Assembly (NCBI RefSeq): GCF_900100075.1
Contig: NZ_FNEG01000003.1
Span: 62,001-126,000, forward strand
Direction: 5' to 3'
DNA from: Chryseobacterium jejuense
GTDB taxonomy: Bacteria; Bacteroidota; Bacteroidia; Flavobacteriales; Weeksellaceae
Length of the DNA: 64,000 nt
Shown here: positions 31,917 to 40,626 of the stretch, piece after piece
Layout: every line of letters begins with the position of its first letter
Numbering within the stretch: the stretch's first letter is position 1
The notes under the pieces: model-generated
What the model was told of the DNA's origin: nothing
Database searches by the model: none
What the model saw: only the letters and a program-made list of their open reading frames with translations
Made by a program: the position numbers and the translations under genes

Positions 31917-32351
31917 TCATTTTAACCTCCTTATATCAGACTGGAAGAACTGAAACAGAAAAATGCGATCATAAAAAATCTCCAGACTGTTTTCGATAAT
32001 AAAGTCTGTGTGAGGAGTGTTGTTGGTTACCGTTTCTTCTTCCACAAATACAAACCAAAGCTCAGCCAGTTCATATCTTCTTTTAAACTCTTCGGAAGTA
32101 TTGCAGTCTATGAAAGATGAATGTTTCAGATTGTAAAACAGAATTCCTTTTTTTACTCCGTTTTGTTCTATAATATTAATAGGATGTTGGATGTAGTTGA
32201 GGATTTTGATATTCGGATCAAAACATTCTATAAAATGATGAAGATCGATGAGTTGTATTACCTTTTCTTCCTGTTGGGATTCTGTCATATAAAAACATTC
32301 TGATGTGATTTCTTCCGTTAATTCCTTAAAAACTGCTAATTCCATATACAT
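31917..32351 (-). CDS. Hypothetical protein
   Basis: 144 residues (142 if the ATG at 32345 is used), acidic, no signal peptide or membrane helix, mixed alpha/beta by composition. I do not recognise the family. It is divergent from the LytS/LytTR pair, and the four-hexamer site array lies in the shared intergenic region, so it may be regulated by that system. Confidence 0.7.
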   Translation of the reverse strand: MYMELAVFKELTEEITSECFYMTESQQEEKVIQLIDLHHFIECFDPNIKILNYIQHPINIIEQNGVKKGILFYNLKHSSFIDCNTSEEFKRRYELAELWFVFVEEETVTNNTPHTDFIIENSLEIFYDRIFLFQFFQSDIRRLK

Positions 32352-32400
32352 TAATTAATCGCTGCAAAGAAAGATAGAATACCGTTGCATAAATTTGTTT

Positions 32401-32485
32401 TTATACAAAACCGCCTGTATTTTATACGAAATCCGATCAGATACAGGAGATGTAATTGGTATAATAAAATCTGGGTTTCGTATAA
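32401..32485. promoter_or_regulatory. Four-site TTATAC array, candidate LytTR operator
   Basis: TTATAC occurs on the + strand at 32401-32406 and 32422-32427, and inverted (GTATAA) at 32459-32464 and 32480-32485. Both pairs are spaced exactly 21 bp, two helical turns. The context of the best two sites is TTATACGAAA(T/C)CC. LytTR regulators are known to bind direct repeats with about this period, and a LytTR gene is in the downstream operon. Confidence 0.6.
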
Positions 32486-32513
32486 TATTATAGGCATAAG
32501 CTGAGGGATTACC

Positions 32514-32521
32514 TATTTTTG
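32514..32521 (+). promoter_or_regulatory. Candidate -7 box for the LytS/LytTR operon
   Basis: TATTTTTG, 23 nt before the kinase start and 28 nt after the last hexamer of the TTATAC array. Confidence 0.35.
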
Positions 32522-32544
32522 TATCAATATAGTAATACAAGAAT

Positions 32545-33621
32545 ATGAAATACAGACTATGGCATTTTAAAGAGACCCTTGCAATGGACTTCCTGGTGGA
32601 AGAACGTTACAAATATGCCAGACATCTGTTGTTTCTTATCTCCTTTTTCCTTTGGCTGTATAGTGCAAGGTTTTGGCAGTCATTTTCAGGAATACATCAG
32701 TTGTATGTGCTGGTCTTTGTATACTCAATACTGATTACCATGATTTATATTAATATTTATATTCTGGTACCGAGACTTTTCTTTACAACAAGATATATTG
32801 CCTATTTAGTACTTCTTATCCTCATGGGAGTTATAGGGATTAATATTATAGGATTTGGTTTCAGATCTGTTTTTGCCGATTTCAGAGTTGGAAATATTCC
32901 CAGAGAGACTGAAAAAGGGAGTGTTTATGAAGGTGTATTGATGTGTATTCCTATTATTTTTACCACTACCACCGTCAAGCTGTTACAGAAATGGATTAAG
33001 GATAATCAAAGAATCAATGAGTTGAGTAATCTGACCATGCAGATGGAACTGAACGAACTTAGGAATCAGATCAACCCTCATTTTCTTTTCAATATGTTAA
33101 ATAATGTAAAAGCGCTCATCAGAACAGATCCGGCAAAAGCTTCTGTGGTGATTGTCAAGCTTTCAGAGTTTCTCAGATATCAGCTTTATGAAAACAGTGG
33201 CGAAAATACATTGCTAACCTCAGAAATTGATTTTCTATCCAATTTCTTAAACCTTGAAAAAATCAGACGTGAAAATTTTACTTTTGATATTCAGACAGAG
33301 GCCGAGAAAAGGACGATTAACACAGCCTTTATTCCTCCAAACCTGTTTACCACTTTTGTGGAAAATGCAGTAAAGCACAGTGTTGATATCAGTGGAAAAG
33401 AATCTTATGTGAACATAAATATAAGTATTGAAGGTCAGAATCTTTATTTTAAGTGTGTCAATTCCCGAAATCCGGACTATCTTATTACAGATAAGAAGAA
33501 CAGCGGACTTGGGCTTGCCAATATTACCAGAAGACTAGAACTTCTTTATAATGATACTTTTGATTTGAAAATAAACTCAGAAAACGAAAAATATACCGTC
33601 TATTTAAAAATTCCTGTATGA
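32545..33621 (+). CDS. LytS-type sensor histidine kinase
   Basis: 358 residues. Four membrane helices in the first 150 residues, a short coiled linker, then a His_kinase domain with phospho-acceptor His179 in NQINPHFLFNMLN and an ATPase domain (N-box FVENAVKHSV, G-box GLGLANITRR). It would phosphorylate the LytTR regulator encoded next, which overlaps its stop by 4 nt. The signal is unknown; the sensor is entirely membrane-embedded with no large outer loop. Confidence 0.92.
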   Translation: MKYRLWHFKETLAMDFLVEERYKYARHLLFLISFFLWLYSARFWQSFSGIHQLYVLVFVYSILITMIYINIYILVPRLFFTTRYIAYLVLLILMGVIGINIIGFGFRSVFADFRVGNIPRETEKGSVYEGVLMCIPIIFTTTTVKLLQKWIKDNQRINELSNLTMQMELNELRNQINPHFLFNMLNNVKALIRTDPAKASVVIVKLSEFLRYQLYENSGENTLLTSEIDFLSNFLNLEKIRRENFTFDIQTEAEKRTINTAFIPPNLFTTFVENAVKHSVDISGKESYVNINISIEGQNLYFKCVNSRNPDYLITDKKNSGLGLANITRRLELLYNDTFDLKINSENEKYTVYLKIPV

Positions 33622-34343
33622 TGAATTGTATTATAGTTGATGATGAACCTTTAGCAAGAGCAGAAATGCGTTCGTTGATTAGCGAAACGTCAAAGATTGA
33701 TATTCTGGGTGAATTTTCCAATGCTCCTTCCGCACTGGATTTTCTGAAAGATAATGATGTAGATCTTATTTTTCTTGATATCGAAATGCCCATGGTGACA
33801 GGGTTGGAATTTGCAGAAATGCTTCCCAAAAAATCTCTGATTATCTTTACTACAGCTTATTCACAATATGCTTTGAAAAGTTATGAACTGGAAGCAGTAG
33901 ACTATCTTTTAAAACCAATTGATCCGCAAAGGCTTGAAAAAGCGATTAATAAAGCCATTTTATATACCGAACTCTTATCTAATGATACTATAAAGAATAC
34001 GATAGAATCCAACACTGCCGATTTTTTATTCATTAAAGCAGACCGAAGATTTTATAAGATCAGCTTCTCGGATATTAAATTTATAGAAGGTCTAAAAGAT
34101 TATGTTGTGATTCATACCAGACAGCAAAAGCTTATTACAGCAATGAACCTGAAGACAATTCATCAGAAAGTTTCAGGAGATCATTTTATCAGAGTCAGTA
34201 AATCGTATGTGGTGAATGCAGACTATATCGATTCATTTGATAACCATAATATATACATTGAAGAGGCAGAAATTCCTATTGGGGAAGTCTATAAAGCTGA
34301 GTTCTTTACAAAATATACAGATGGACTTTTAGGAACAGACTAG
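33618..34343 (+). CDS. LytTR-family response regulator
   Basis: 241 residues. Receiver domain (1-120) with phospho-acceptor Asp54 in LIFLDIEMP, and C-terminal LytTR DNA-binding domain (about 140-238; FIRVSKSYVVNADYIDSFDN is typical). Translationally coupled to the kinase. The TTATAC array upstream of the operon is a plausible autoregulatory target. Start at 33618 or the second ATG at 33621. Confidence 0.93.
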   Translation: MMNCIIVDDEPLARAEMRSLISETSKIDILGEFSNAPSALDFLKDNDVDLIFLDIEMPMVTGLEFAEMLPKKSLIIFTTAYSQYALKSYELEAVDYLLKPIDPQRLEKAINKAILYTELLSNDTIKNTIESNTADFLFIKADRRFYKISFSDIKFIEGLKDYVVIHTRQQKLITAMNLKTIHQKVSGDHFIRVSKSYVVNADYIDSFDNHNIYIEEAEIPIGEVYKAEFFTKYTDGLLGTD

Positions 34344-34545
34344 TTTTTATGAGTAATGAGTAATGAGTGATGAATGATGAATGATAGAGTTGTTAAACAT
34401 CTATTATCCATACGCATGTCAACATCAATAGGAGTGGGCTATAATCCTGAGCTTAGTCGAAGGAAGCTCCCGCTCAAAACAAATAAATAACAATTCATCC
34501 GGCTTTAGCCGAAACTTAAGAGTAAGCGCTAATACATTCATTTGT
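34327..34545. repeat. Long direct repeat A, left of the acyltransferase
   Basis: Starts within the last codons of the LytTR gene (TTTTAGGAACAGA) and runs through GTTGTTAAACATCTA, AATAGGAGTGGGCTATAATC and CCGGCTTTAGCC. The same order of blocks occurs in repeat B. Also includes copy 2 of the dispersed CTATAATCCTGAGC element and a short TAATGAG tandem array. Confidence 0.8.
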
Positions 34546-34632
34546 TCTTCCACACAACCCGAATAATATATTTTTGAATATATAAGGTTGAATGCATAAA
34601 GATAATGGAAGAGTTTGTTTTTTTAAGAATAT

Positions 34633-35235
34633 TTATGGTAACTGTTCCACCAGCTCCAGTCTTTTTACAATGCTTTCCCTTACCAGTATAGTTCCGGGAG
34701 ATAAAACAGCATTGGCTCCAATTTTTGAATCATCACCAACCAGCGATCCAAACTTCTGGATTCCTGTTTTAATAATTTCAGCATTGAAAAGCACTGATAT
34801 TTCCTTGTCTTTTCTTTCATTGTAGTGATTGGCACAGATAGATCCTGCTTCAAAATTCACTCTGCTCCCAATGATGCTATTCCCAATATAATTAAAATGG
34901 GCAACAGCTGTTTCTTCGAAAATCATGCTTTGTTTAATTTCACTTCCCGGGCCAATTTTCACATTCTTTCCAATATAAACAGGGCCTCTTATATAAGCAT
35001 TGGCTCCAATAAAAGCACCTTCATCAATAATTATTCTGCCTTTAAAAGTAACATTCTGCTCCACAATAGCTGTTGGGTGAATGGTACATGATTCTGTGGT
35101 CACAAAATCAGCAGTTACATTTTCTAATTGATCCTTCAGTATATTGTCGAGATTGTCAATAGCTTCCCATGGCTGAATGGTTTTGTCGGAAATAAAAGAA
35201 GAAAATGAGTTGATGAAATGGCTGATATTAATCAT
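34633..35235 (-). CDS. Hexapeptide-repeat acyltransferase
   Basis: 200 residues from the ATG at 35235; an earlier in-frame TTG at 35259 overlaps the -7 box and is rejected. The left-handed beta-helix is visible as hexapeptide repeats: IHPTAIVEQNVTF, IDEGAFIGANAYI and VYIGKNVKIGPGSEI. It resembles the C-terminal half of GlmU-like sugar-nucleotide acetyltransferases but has no nucleotidyltransferase part. The acyl acceptor is unknown. Flanked by long direct repeats. Confidence 0.82.
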   Translation of the reverse strand: MINISHFINSFSSFISDKTIQPWEAIDNLDNILKDQLENVTADFVTTESCTIHPTAIVEQNVTFKGRIIIDEGAFIGANAYIRGPVYIGKNVKIGPGSEIKQSMIFEETAVAHFNYIGNSIIGSRVNFEAGSICANHYNERKDKEISVLFNAEIIKTGIQKFGSLVGDDSKIGANAVLSPGTILVRESIVKRLELVEQLP

Positions 35236-35256
35236 TGGTGAAACATATTTTAAATT

Positions 35257-35264
35257 CAAATATA
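35257..35264 (-). promoter_or_regulatory. -7 box for the acyltransferase
   Basis: Minus-strand TATATTTG matches TAnnTTTG, 21 nt before the ATG at 35235. Confidence 0.4.
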
Positions 35265-35289
35265 TACAAAATGCTGACGCTGATAAATA

Positions 35290-35490
35290 TTTTTAGGAAC
35301 AGATGATAAGTTTTTAATGAATGTTTATAGTTGTTAAACATCTAATGTCCATTTGCATATCAATATCAATAGGAGTGGGCTATAATCCTGAGCTTAGTCG
35401 AAGGAAGCTACCGCTCAAAATAAATAAGCTCAAAATTCATCCGGCTTTAGCCAAAACCTAGAATGAAGATCTATTTATTACATTTGTCAT
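35290..35490. repeat. Long direct repeat B, right of the acyltransferase
   Basis: Imperfect copy of repeat A: TTTTTAGGAACAGA, GTTGTTAAACATCTA, AATAGGAGTGGGCTATAATC, TAGTCGAAGGAAGCT, CCGGCTTTAGCC, then ACATTTGT. Its left end resembles the 3' end of the LytTR gene. Confidence 0.8.
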
Positions 35491-35545
35491 TCTGTAGAAT
35501 CGCAATAACATATTTTAAAAGTATAGATTCTTACAGAATGACAAA
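35483..35545. repeat. GTCATTCTG-type inverted repeat
   Basis: TTTGTCATTCTGTAGAATC (35483-35501) is the inverse of 35526-35545 apart from one extra base. Same family of ends as the 26-bp inverted repeat at 41608. Confidence 0.75.
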
Positions 35546-35559
35546 ACTTGTGAATATCT

Positions 35560-36186
35560 TTATTGTTTTTGTCCCACAAAACGGATCACAGAACCTGTCC
35601 CATTGTGAAATAAACCTTCCTGAAGCTCAATTTCTACCTCTTGAAGTTCTATAATGGAGTAGTTGGGAAAATCTGCTTTAATTTCTTCTATGGAAAATAA
35701 GGATTCTATATCTCTCGGGCCACCTACTTTTTCATTTTTCGTGACATAATCAAGATGCTTTTTACTGAAAGCTTCGAAAATAACAAATCCATCTTTGCGA
35801 AGATATTGATCCAGCATTTGGTGTATGGATGACTTAATGTCTCCCGGAAAATGAGCATAAATAAGGGCAATAACATCAAATTGCTGTTCATGATAGTCTA
35901 ATGCCGGAAGTTCACCAACTTGATAATCGATGGTTACATTGTTCTGTTCAGCCAATTGTAAAGCTTTTTGTCTGCCTTGTTCACTAATGTCAAAAGAGGA
36001 TGCTTTCCAGCCCTGTAAAGCCGCATAAATAGAATTTCTTCCTTCCCCGTCAGCAGGAAACAGAATGGTGCCGGGATTTAATTTTTTGAGCTGTTCTTCA
36101 AGATAATTATTGGGGGCTGTTCCATATACAAACTCTTCTTGGGTATACCTTTCATTCCATTTGTCAAGCCATGCGCTGTCTTTCAT
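35560..36186 (-). CDS. Class I SAM-dependent methyltransferase, TehB/TPMT-like
   Basis: 208 residues, one Rossmann-like domain. SAM-binding motif I is [15 protein letters not shown] (about 58-72), with an acidic residue in SSFDISEQG and motif IV-like [13 protein letters not shown]. The N-terminal [17 protein letters not shown] is shared with TehB/thiopurine-methyltransferase-like enzymes that modify small toxic compounds. The substrate is not known. Confidence 0.87.
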   Translation of the reverse strand: MKDSAWLDKWNERYTQEEFVYGTAPNNYLEEQLKKLNPGTILFPADGEGRNSIYAALQGWKASSFDISEQGRQKALQLAEQNNVTIDYQVGELPALDYHEQQFDVIALIYAHFPGDIKSSIHQMLDQYLRKDGFVIFEAFSKKHLDYVTKNEKVGGPRDIESLFSIEEIKADFPNYSIIELQEVEIELQEGLFHNGTGSVIRFVGQKQ

Positions 36187-36206
36187 TTTTATAGTTTTAT
36201 TTTTAT

Positions 36207-36214
36207 CAAATGTA
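36207..36214 (-). promoter_or_regulatory. -7 box for the methyltransferase
   Basis: Minus-strand TACATTTG matches TAnnTTTG, 21 nt before the start. Confidence 0.4.
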
Positions 36215-36330
36215 GGATGTTTTTACCTGTATTAACTAACGGAAAAAACTCTGATGGTAATAGATTTTTTGAATGATAATGTCTGTCTAAGAAATATCTA
36301 AATACTATTCCATACAATTAAAATTTGGAG

Positions 36331-36338
36331 TAATTTTG
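36331..36338 (+). promoter_or_regulatory. -7 box directly before dgt
   Basis: TAATTTTG, a perfect TAnnTTTG match, ends 4 nt before the first ATG (36343). Transcription would begin at about the start codon, suggesting a leaderless mRNA and perhaps use of the second ATG at 36346. Confidence 0.4.
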
Positions 36339-36342
36339 AAAA

Positions 36343-37701
36343 ATGATGAATTTAAACCAGATTTTCACCAATCAACGTACAGGAAACAATCCAAATACTA
36401 AAGCTTCAAGAACTGATTTTCAAAGGGATTTCGACAGAATTATCTTCTCTTCTGCATTCAGAAGACTGCAAAATAAAACCCAGGTTTTCCCCCTTCCCGG
36501 AAGTGTTTTTGTGCACAACAGGCTAACACATTCTCTGGAAGTATCATCTGTGGGAAGAAGTTTAGGAAGTATTATTGGTGAATTTATTGCTGAGGACTAT
36601 AAAAATGAACTTACTGAAGATTCAAAGAATTTTTATTTATATAATTTAGGAAATGTAATTGCTGCGGCATGCCTTTGTCATGATGTCGGAAATCCGGCTT
36701 TCGGACATTCAGGAGAAGATGCTATTGCAAGTTATTTTGAAAGAAACGAAAAAGATCTGAAGTCCAAATTCAATGAAAAAGAATGGGCAGATCTGGTTAA
36801 TTTTGAAGGAAATGCCAATGCAATCAGAGTATTGGCACAGCAACAGCAGGGAAAAGATGCCGGAGGAATTCAGCTTACCTTTTCTACCTTGGCGAGTATT
36901 GCAAAATATCCGTGTGAAGCCGTAGCTAAGAAAAAAGGAATCATCCACCGTAAGAAATTCGGATTTTTCCAGAATGAAAAAGAGATCTTCCTTGAAATTG
37001 CAAAAGGAACCCAACTTATTTCCGAAAGCGAAGAACCGCATATCTTTAAAAGACACCCTTTTGTATGGCTGGTAGAAGCTGCCGATGACATCTGTTACAA
37101 TATTATTGATATGGAGGATGCCCACAGATTGGGAATTGTATCCACAGCAGATTGTAAGAATCTATTTTTCGAATTAGTAAAATCTGAAACTGACGATGTC
37201 AAAAGAATTGAGACAAAGTTAAGTTCTATCTCTAATGAAAACGAGCAAATTTCTTACTTAAGAGCGAAAGTAATCAATGCTTTGATCAATAAGTCGCTTG
37301 AGATGTATAAATCTAACTTTGAAACAATTCTTGAGGGAAATCTTGATAACGGGTTACTTGATATCTATAAAAAAGAAAACAATGCTTTACAGGATATAGA
37401 ATCATTCTCTATTGAAAAGATTTACAACCATAAAGCTGTTGTAGAAATTGAAAATGCAGGATACAATGTAATGTACGAGTTATTGGATCATTTCATTCCT
37501 TCTATTATGAAACCGGAAGAGGAGAGAAAATCTTATGATAAAAAAGCGCTGAAATTACTGCCAAGACAGTTTGTCTATGAAAACGGAACAGATTACCAGA
37601 AAGTGTTGGGAATCATAGATTTCGTTTCCGGAATGACAGATAATTATGCTACAGACCTTTATAGAAAAATTAAAGGAATTGAGATCGGAATGACGGTATA
37701 A
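36343..37701 (+). CDS. dgt: dGTP triphosphohydrolase
   Basis: Hydrolyses dGTP (and possibly other dNTPs) to the nucleoside and triphosphate, affecting dNTP pools and sometimes phage growth. 452 residues, HD-domain metal ligands His63 (RLTHSLEVSSVGRS), His113-Asp114 (CHDVGNPAFGHSGE) and a later Asp in EAADDICYNIIDMED. The N-terminal TDFQRDFDRIIFSSAFRRLQ is a family signature. Intact, single gene. Confidence 0.94.
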   Translation: MMNLNQIFTNQRTGNNPNTKASRTDFQRDFDRIIFSSAFRRLQNKTQVFPLPGSVFVHNRLTHSLEVSSVGRSLGSIIGEFIAEDYKNELTEDSKNFYLYNLGNVIAAACLCHDVGNPAFGHSGEDAIASYFERNEKDLKSKFNEKEWADLVNFEGNANAIRVLAQQQQGKDAGGIQLTFSTLASIAKYPCEAVAKKKGIIHRKKFGFFQNEKEIFLEIAKGTQLISESEEPHIFKRHPFVWLVEAADDICYNIIDMEDAHRLGIVSTADCKNLFFELVKSETDDVKRIETKLSSISNENEQISYLRAKVINALINKSLEMYKSNFETILEGNLDNGLLDIYKKENNALQDIESFSIEKIYNHKAVVEIENAGYNVMYELLDHFIPSIMKPEEERKSYDKKALKLLPRQFVYENGTDYQKVLGIIDFVSGMTDNYATDLYRKIKGIEIGMTV

Positions 37702-37707
37702 TCCTAA

Positions 37708-37748
37708 AGGCTGGACGTTGCTTTTCAGATCTCAATAACTTCCAGCCT
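37708..37748 (+). terminator. Hairpin after dgt (AGGCTGGA type)
   Basis: AGGCTGGA (37708-37715) pairs with TCCAGCCT (37741-37748). No T-run follows, so it could be a dispersed repeat rather than a true terminator; a relative (ACTTCCAGC) lies near 38863. Confidence 0.4.
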
Positions 37749-37828
37749 CAAGCTTCTTTACGTATAAATTCTCCCTAAGTTTAAATATTATTTCTATCTT
37801 TATAAGAATCAATATTAAAAACTAAACT

Positions 37829-38767
37829 ATGGGTATTTTTCTGGCTCCCGTTATTATTTTCGGGCTTATTATTTTATTTGCATCGTTTTTTGTGGTTAAA
37901 CAGGAGACGGCTGCAATCATTGAACGTTTTGGAAAATTCCAGGGAGTTAAGCATTCAGGGCTTCATTTGAAGCTGCCTATTATAGATCAGATTGCGAAAA
38001 GGTTAAACCTTAGAATTCAGCAGCTGGATGTAATGATTGATACTAAAACATTGGATAATGTATTCATCAAGATGAAGATTTCCGTTCAGTATCAGGTCAT
38101 CAGAAACCAGGTAGGAGATGCCTATTACCGTCTGGAAAATCCGGAAAATCAGATTACCTCTTTTGTATTTGACGTAGTGCGTGCTGAAGTTCCTAAAATG
38201 AAACTGGATGATGTTTTTGTAAGAAAAGACGATATTGCAGTAGCTGTAAAAAGTGAGCTTCAGGAAGCAATGAACAGCTACGGATATGATATTATCAAGG
38301 CTTTGGTAACAGATATTGATCCGGATGAGCAGGTAAAACATGCCATGAACAGAATCAACGCTGCAGAAAGAGAAAAAACAGCTGCAGAATATGAATCCGA
38401 AGCACAAAGAATAAGAATTGTAGCCGTTGCTAAAGCAGAAGCTGAATCTAAAAAACTACAAGGGCAAGGGATTGCCGACCAAAGAAGAGAAATAGCCAAA
38501 GGACTTGAAGAATCAGTAAGAATGCTGAACAATGTAGAAATCAATTCCCACGAAGCATCAGCTCTTATTGTTGTGACTCAGCATTATGATACCTTACATT
38601 CCGTAGGAGCAAGTAACAGAAGTAATCTTGTCCTTCTTCCCAACTCTCCAACAGCAGCCAGCAGTATGCTGAATGACCTTGTGGTAGCAATGACAACAGC
38701 TAATACTGTAGGAGAAGCAAGCAAAGGAAAGTACCCTGAACCTCCAAAAAATGAGACGGGATATTAA
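37829..38767 (+). CDS. SPFH/Band 7 domain membrane protein
   Basis: 312 residues. One N-terminal membrane helix (about 4-24), then the SPFH domain (about 25-210; KQETAAIIERFGKFQGVKHS is a hallmark), then a coiled-coil helical tail (AAEREKTAAEYESEAQRIRI and on). Resembles stomatin/paraslipin (QmcA-like) scaffolds that organise membrane microdomains and protease complexes. No NfeD-like partner lies beside it. Confidence 0.92.
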   Translation: MGIFLAPVIIFGLIILFASFFVVKQETAAIIERFGKFQGVKHSGLHLKLPIIDQIAKRLNLRIQQLDVMIDTKTLDNVFIKMKISVQYQVIRNQVGDAYYRLENPENQITSFVFDVVRAEVPKMKLDDVFVRKDDIAVAVKSELQEAMNSYGYDIIKALVTDIDPDEQVKHAMNRINAAEREKTAAEYESEAQRIRIVAVAKAEAESKKLQGQGIADQRREIAKGLEESVRMLNNVEINSHEASALIVVTQHYDTLHSVGASNRSNLVLLPNSPTAASSMLNDLVVAMTTANTVGEASKGKYPEPPKNETGY

Positions 38768-38888
38768 TGAGAAAGGGAGTAGGGATGTTCTGGTAGTAAA
38801 AAGAGGAAATAAAAATCTTTTAATTAGTTTATAAGCCTATTGGAGGTATATCGTTCTGATATAACTTCCAGCTCTCAGCCATAAAAAT

Positions 38889-38918
38889 AAAAAGCTTCAG
38901 AAATTTCTGAAGCTTTTT
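38889..38918. terminator. Bidirectional terminator between convergent genes
   Basis: A perfect 15-bp palindrome with no loop base (AAAAAGCTTCAGAAA with TTTCTGAAGCTTTTT), T-runs in both directions, serving the SPFH gene and the DUF4377 gene. Confidence 0.85.
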
Positions 38919-38922
38919 TATT

Positions 38923-39537
38923 TTATTTCTTTGTTTTAGAAACCTGTTCTACCAATGTATATTTTATTGAAGAAGCATCTGCCGGTGGATTAGCGATTTT
39001 CTCTGTTTTAACTTTTAAAACATATTCGTAACCCGGTTCGTAAGTGAACCCTTCAATATTGCTGTAGAAATTACTCCAGTTTTCAGAAGCATTTTCTTTT
39101 ACCTGTAGGCACTTCATGCGACCTGCTCCTGCAGAACAGTCTACCGTTTGTGCTCCTACGATAAGTGTTTTTTCACCAGCTGATGCAGTCTCTTTTTTCG
39201 TTTTAGAAACTTGCTTTACCAATGTATATTTAATGGAAGAAGCATCTGCCGGTGGATTAGCGATTTTTTCTGTTTTTACCTTTAAAACATATTCATACCC
39301 TGGTTCATAAGTAAATCCTTCGATGTTTGTGTAAAAATTTGTCCAGTCTTCTGAAGCCTTTTCTTTTACCTGCAAACATTTCATAGGAGCTACTCCTGTA
39401 CAGTCTGCTGTTTGTGGTCCTACGATGAACGTTTTTTCATCTCCAGCGGCTACTCCAGCTGTTGTTGTACACTGCGTCATTGCGAATAATGCTAATGCGG
39501 GCGCTGCCCCTTTTAGAATTGTTGCTATACTTTTCAT
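38923..39537 (-). CDS. DUF4377 lipoprotein with tandemly duplicated domain
   Basis: 204 residues from the ATG at 39537; a longer in-frame start at 39630 adds a non-signal-like leader. Signal peptide with lipobox (LALFAMTQC). Two nearly identical DUF4377 units follow, each with CLQVKE, NIEGFTYEPGYEYVLKVKTE and KIANPPADASSIKYTLV. DUF4377 proteins are secreted, often HslJ/META-associated, and of unknown function. The DNA repeats are also close, pointing to a recent internal duplication. Confidence 0.85.
   Translation of the reverse strand: MKSIATILKGAAPALALFAMTQCTTTAGVAAGDEKTFIVGPQTADCTGVAPMKCLQVKEKASEDWTNFYTNIEGFTYEPGYEYVLKVKTEKIANPPADASSIKYTLVKQVSKTKKETASAGEKTLIVGAQTVDCSAGAGRMKCLQVKENASENWSNFYSNIEGFTYEPGYEYVLKVKTEKIANPPADASSIKYTLVEQVSKTKK
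38934..39176. repeat. Intragenic repeat unit (second DUF4377 domain)
   Basis: About 243 bases nearly matching 39201-39440, offset 267 bp, inside the DUF4377 gene. Confidence 0.8.
39201..39440. repeat. Intragenic repeat unit (first DUF4377 domain)
   Basis: Partner of 38934-39176; shared strings include GAAGCATCTGCCGGTGGATT. Confidence 0.8.
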
Positions 39538-39819
39538 AAACTTGATTTTGAAACCATACCTCGCAATTACCATGCCGAAATTTTCTGGAATTAGCGGATT
39601 TCCGGTATTGTTTTTTAGTTTTTTAATCATTTAATTTGAGGGCTCCAATAAACGAAGTCAGGGAAAATAATATATTTTAATATAATGAAATTTAGGTCGG
39701 AAATATTGGAGATCAGAAAATTATAGACAGAAAAAAGACCCCCAATTTATGACTAAACTTAAGCGGTAAGATTGAGGTTTTTAGAGTTTATATTTTGAAA
39801 GAAAAAAGAATTTGAATTG

Positions 39820-40626
39820 ATGAAAAAATTGTTAGTATTAATTTCTACGATCTCTATAATGGGTAATGCATGGGGACAAAAAGTAGATAATGCGCTGCAG
39901 GGCTATTTTGAAGAACAGGGAAATGAGACCTTTTATAAAAGTTTCAATTTTGATGGAAATGGTAAAATAGTGGACGGTTTTAAAAGCAGCTATTACTTTA
40001 CCAGAAATGACAGCTTAATCGTTATTCCGGATAAAGATGTATTTGTTTTTAAAATTAAAAAAGATAAGCTAATCGGTATTTCAGACTGGGTTAAAAACGG
40101 AGTCTGGATTCGAAAAAAAGACAGTACGGAAGTCAATAACAGGGTAAATCCTGTAGAAGCTCAGAAAAGGGCGGTTTTATTGGCAGGATATTATGATAAG
40201 ACGAAAAATATGTCAGGGTTGGATGCGCTGTTTTCAAATGCAAATGATTACACCAGGATTAGTGAAGACTTTTGTAATCAAGGATTAGCTAAGGCTTGTC
40301 TGAATGCATTTGGGTTGAAAATGATGGAATATACTCCCGGCTTTTTTGGAGATCATGAAAAAATCAAAGAGAAAAAGCTGAAGCCCCATCCGGAATTGAT
40401 AGAACTTTCTCAAAAAATGATCAATCTAGGTGAAACAGAAGGGTATAATATTCTTGGAGCTTATTACCATCTCTTGGGACTTCGTGAAAAAGCTTTTGAA
40501 ACCTGGAAAGAAGGTGAGAAGCATGGTGATCCGGCCTCTATGTTGTCTATGGGATTAATTGAAGTGGGTGAAGAGATGGATAAAGCTCCTAAAAGCCCCA
40601 GTATTAAAAAGAAAAAGAAAAAATAA
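39820..40626 (+). CDS. Exported hypothetical protein with Sel1/TPR-like end
   Basis: 268 residues; the ATG at 39820 is preferred to an in-frame TTG one codon earlier. Signal peptide to about residue 19 (MGNAWG). After an unrecognised N-terminal domain, the C-terminal part (TEGYNILGAYYHLLGLREKA then FETWKEGEKHGDPASMLSMG) looks like Sel1/TPR helical repeats. It ends in a very Lys-rich tail. Overlaps the next gene by 1 nt (TAATG), so coupled. Confidence 0.72.
   Translation: MKKLLVLISTISIMGNAWGQKVDNALQGYFEEQGNETFYKSFNFDGNGKIVDGFKSSYYFTRNDSLIVIPDKDVFVFKIKKDKLIGISDWVKNGVWIRKKDSTEVNNRVNPVEAQKRAVLLAGYYDKTKNMSGLDALFSNANDYTRISEDFCNQGLAKACLNAFGLKMMEYTPGFFGDHEKIKEKKLKPHPELIELSQKMINLGETEGYNILGAYYHLLGLREKAFETWKEGEKHGDPASMLSMGLIEVGEEMDKAPKSPSIKKKKKK

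Noticed and set aside
34633..35259. Acyltransferase start at 35259
   Set aside because: That codon is TTG and overlaps a perfect -7 box; the ATG at 35235 is the better start.
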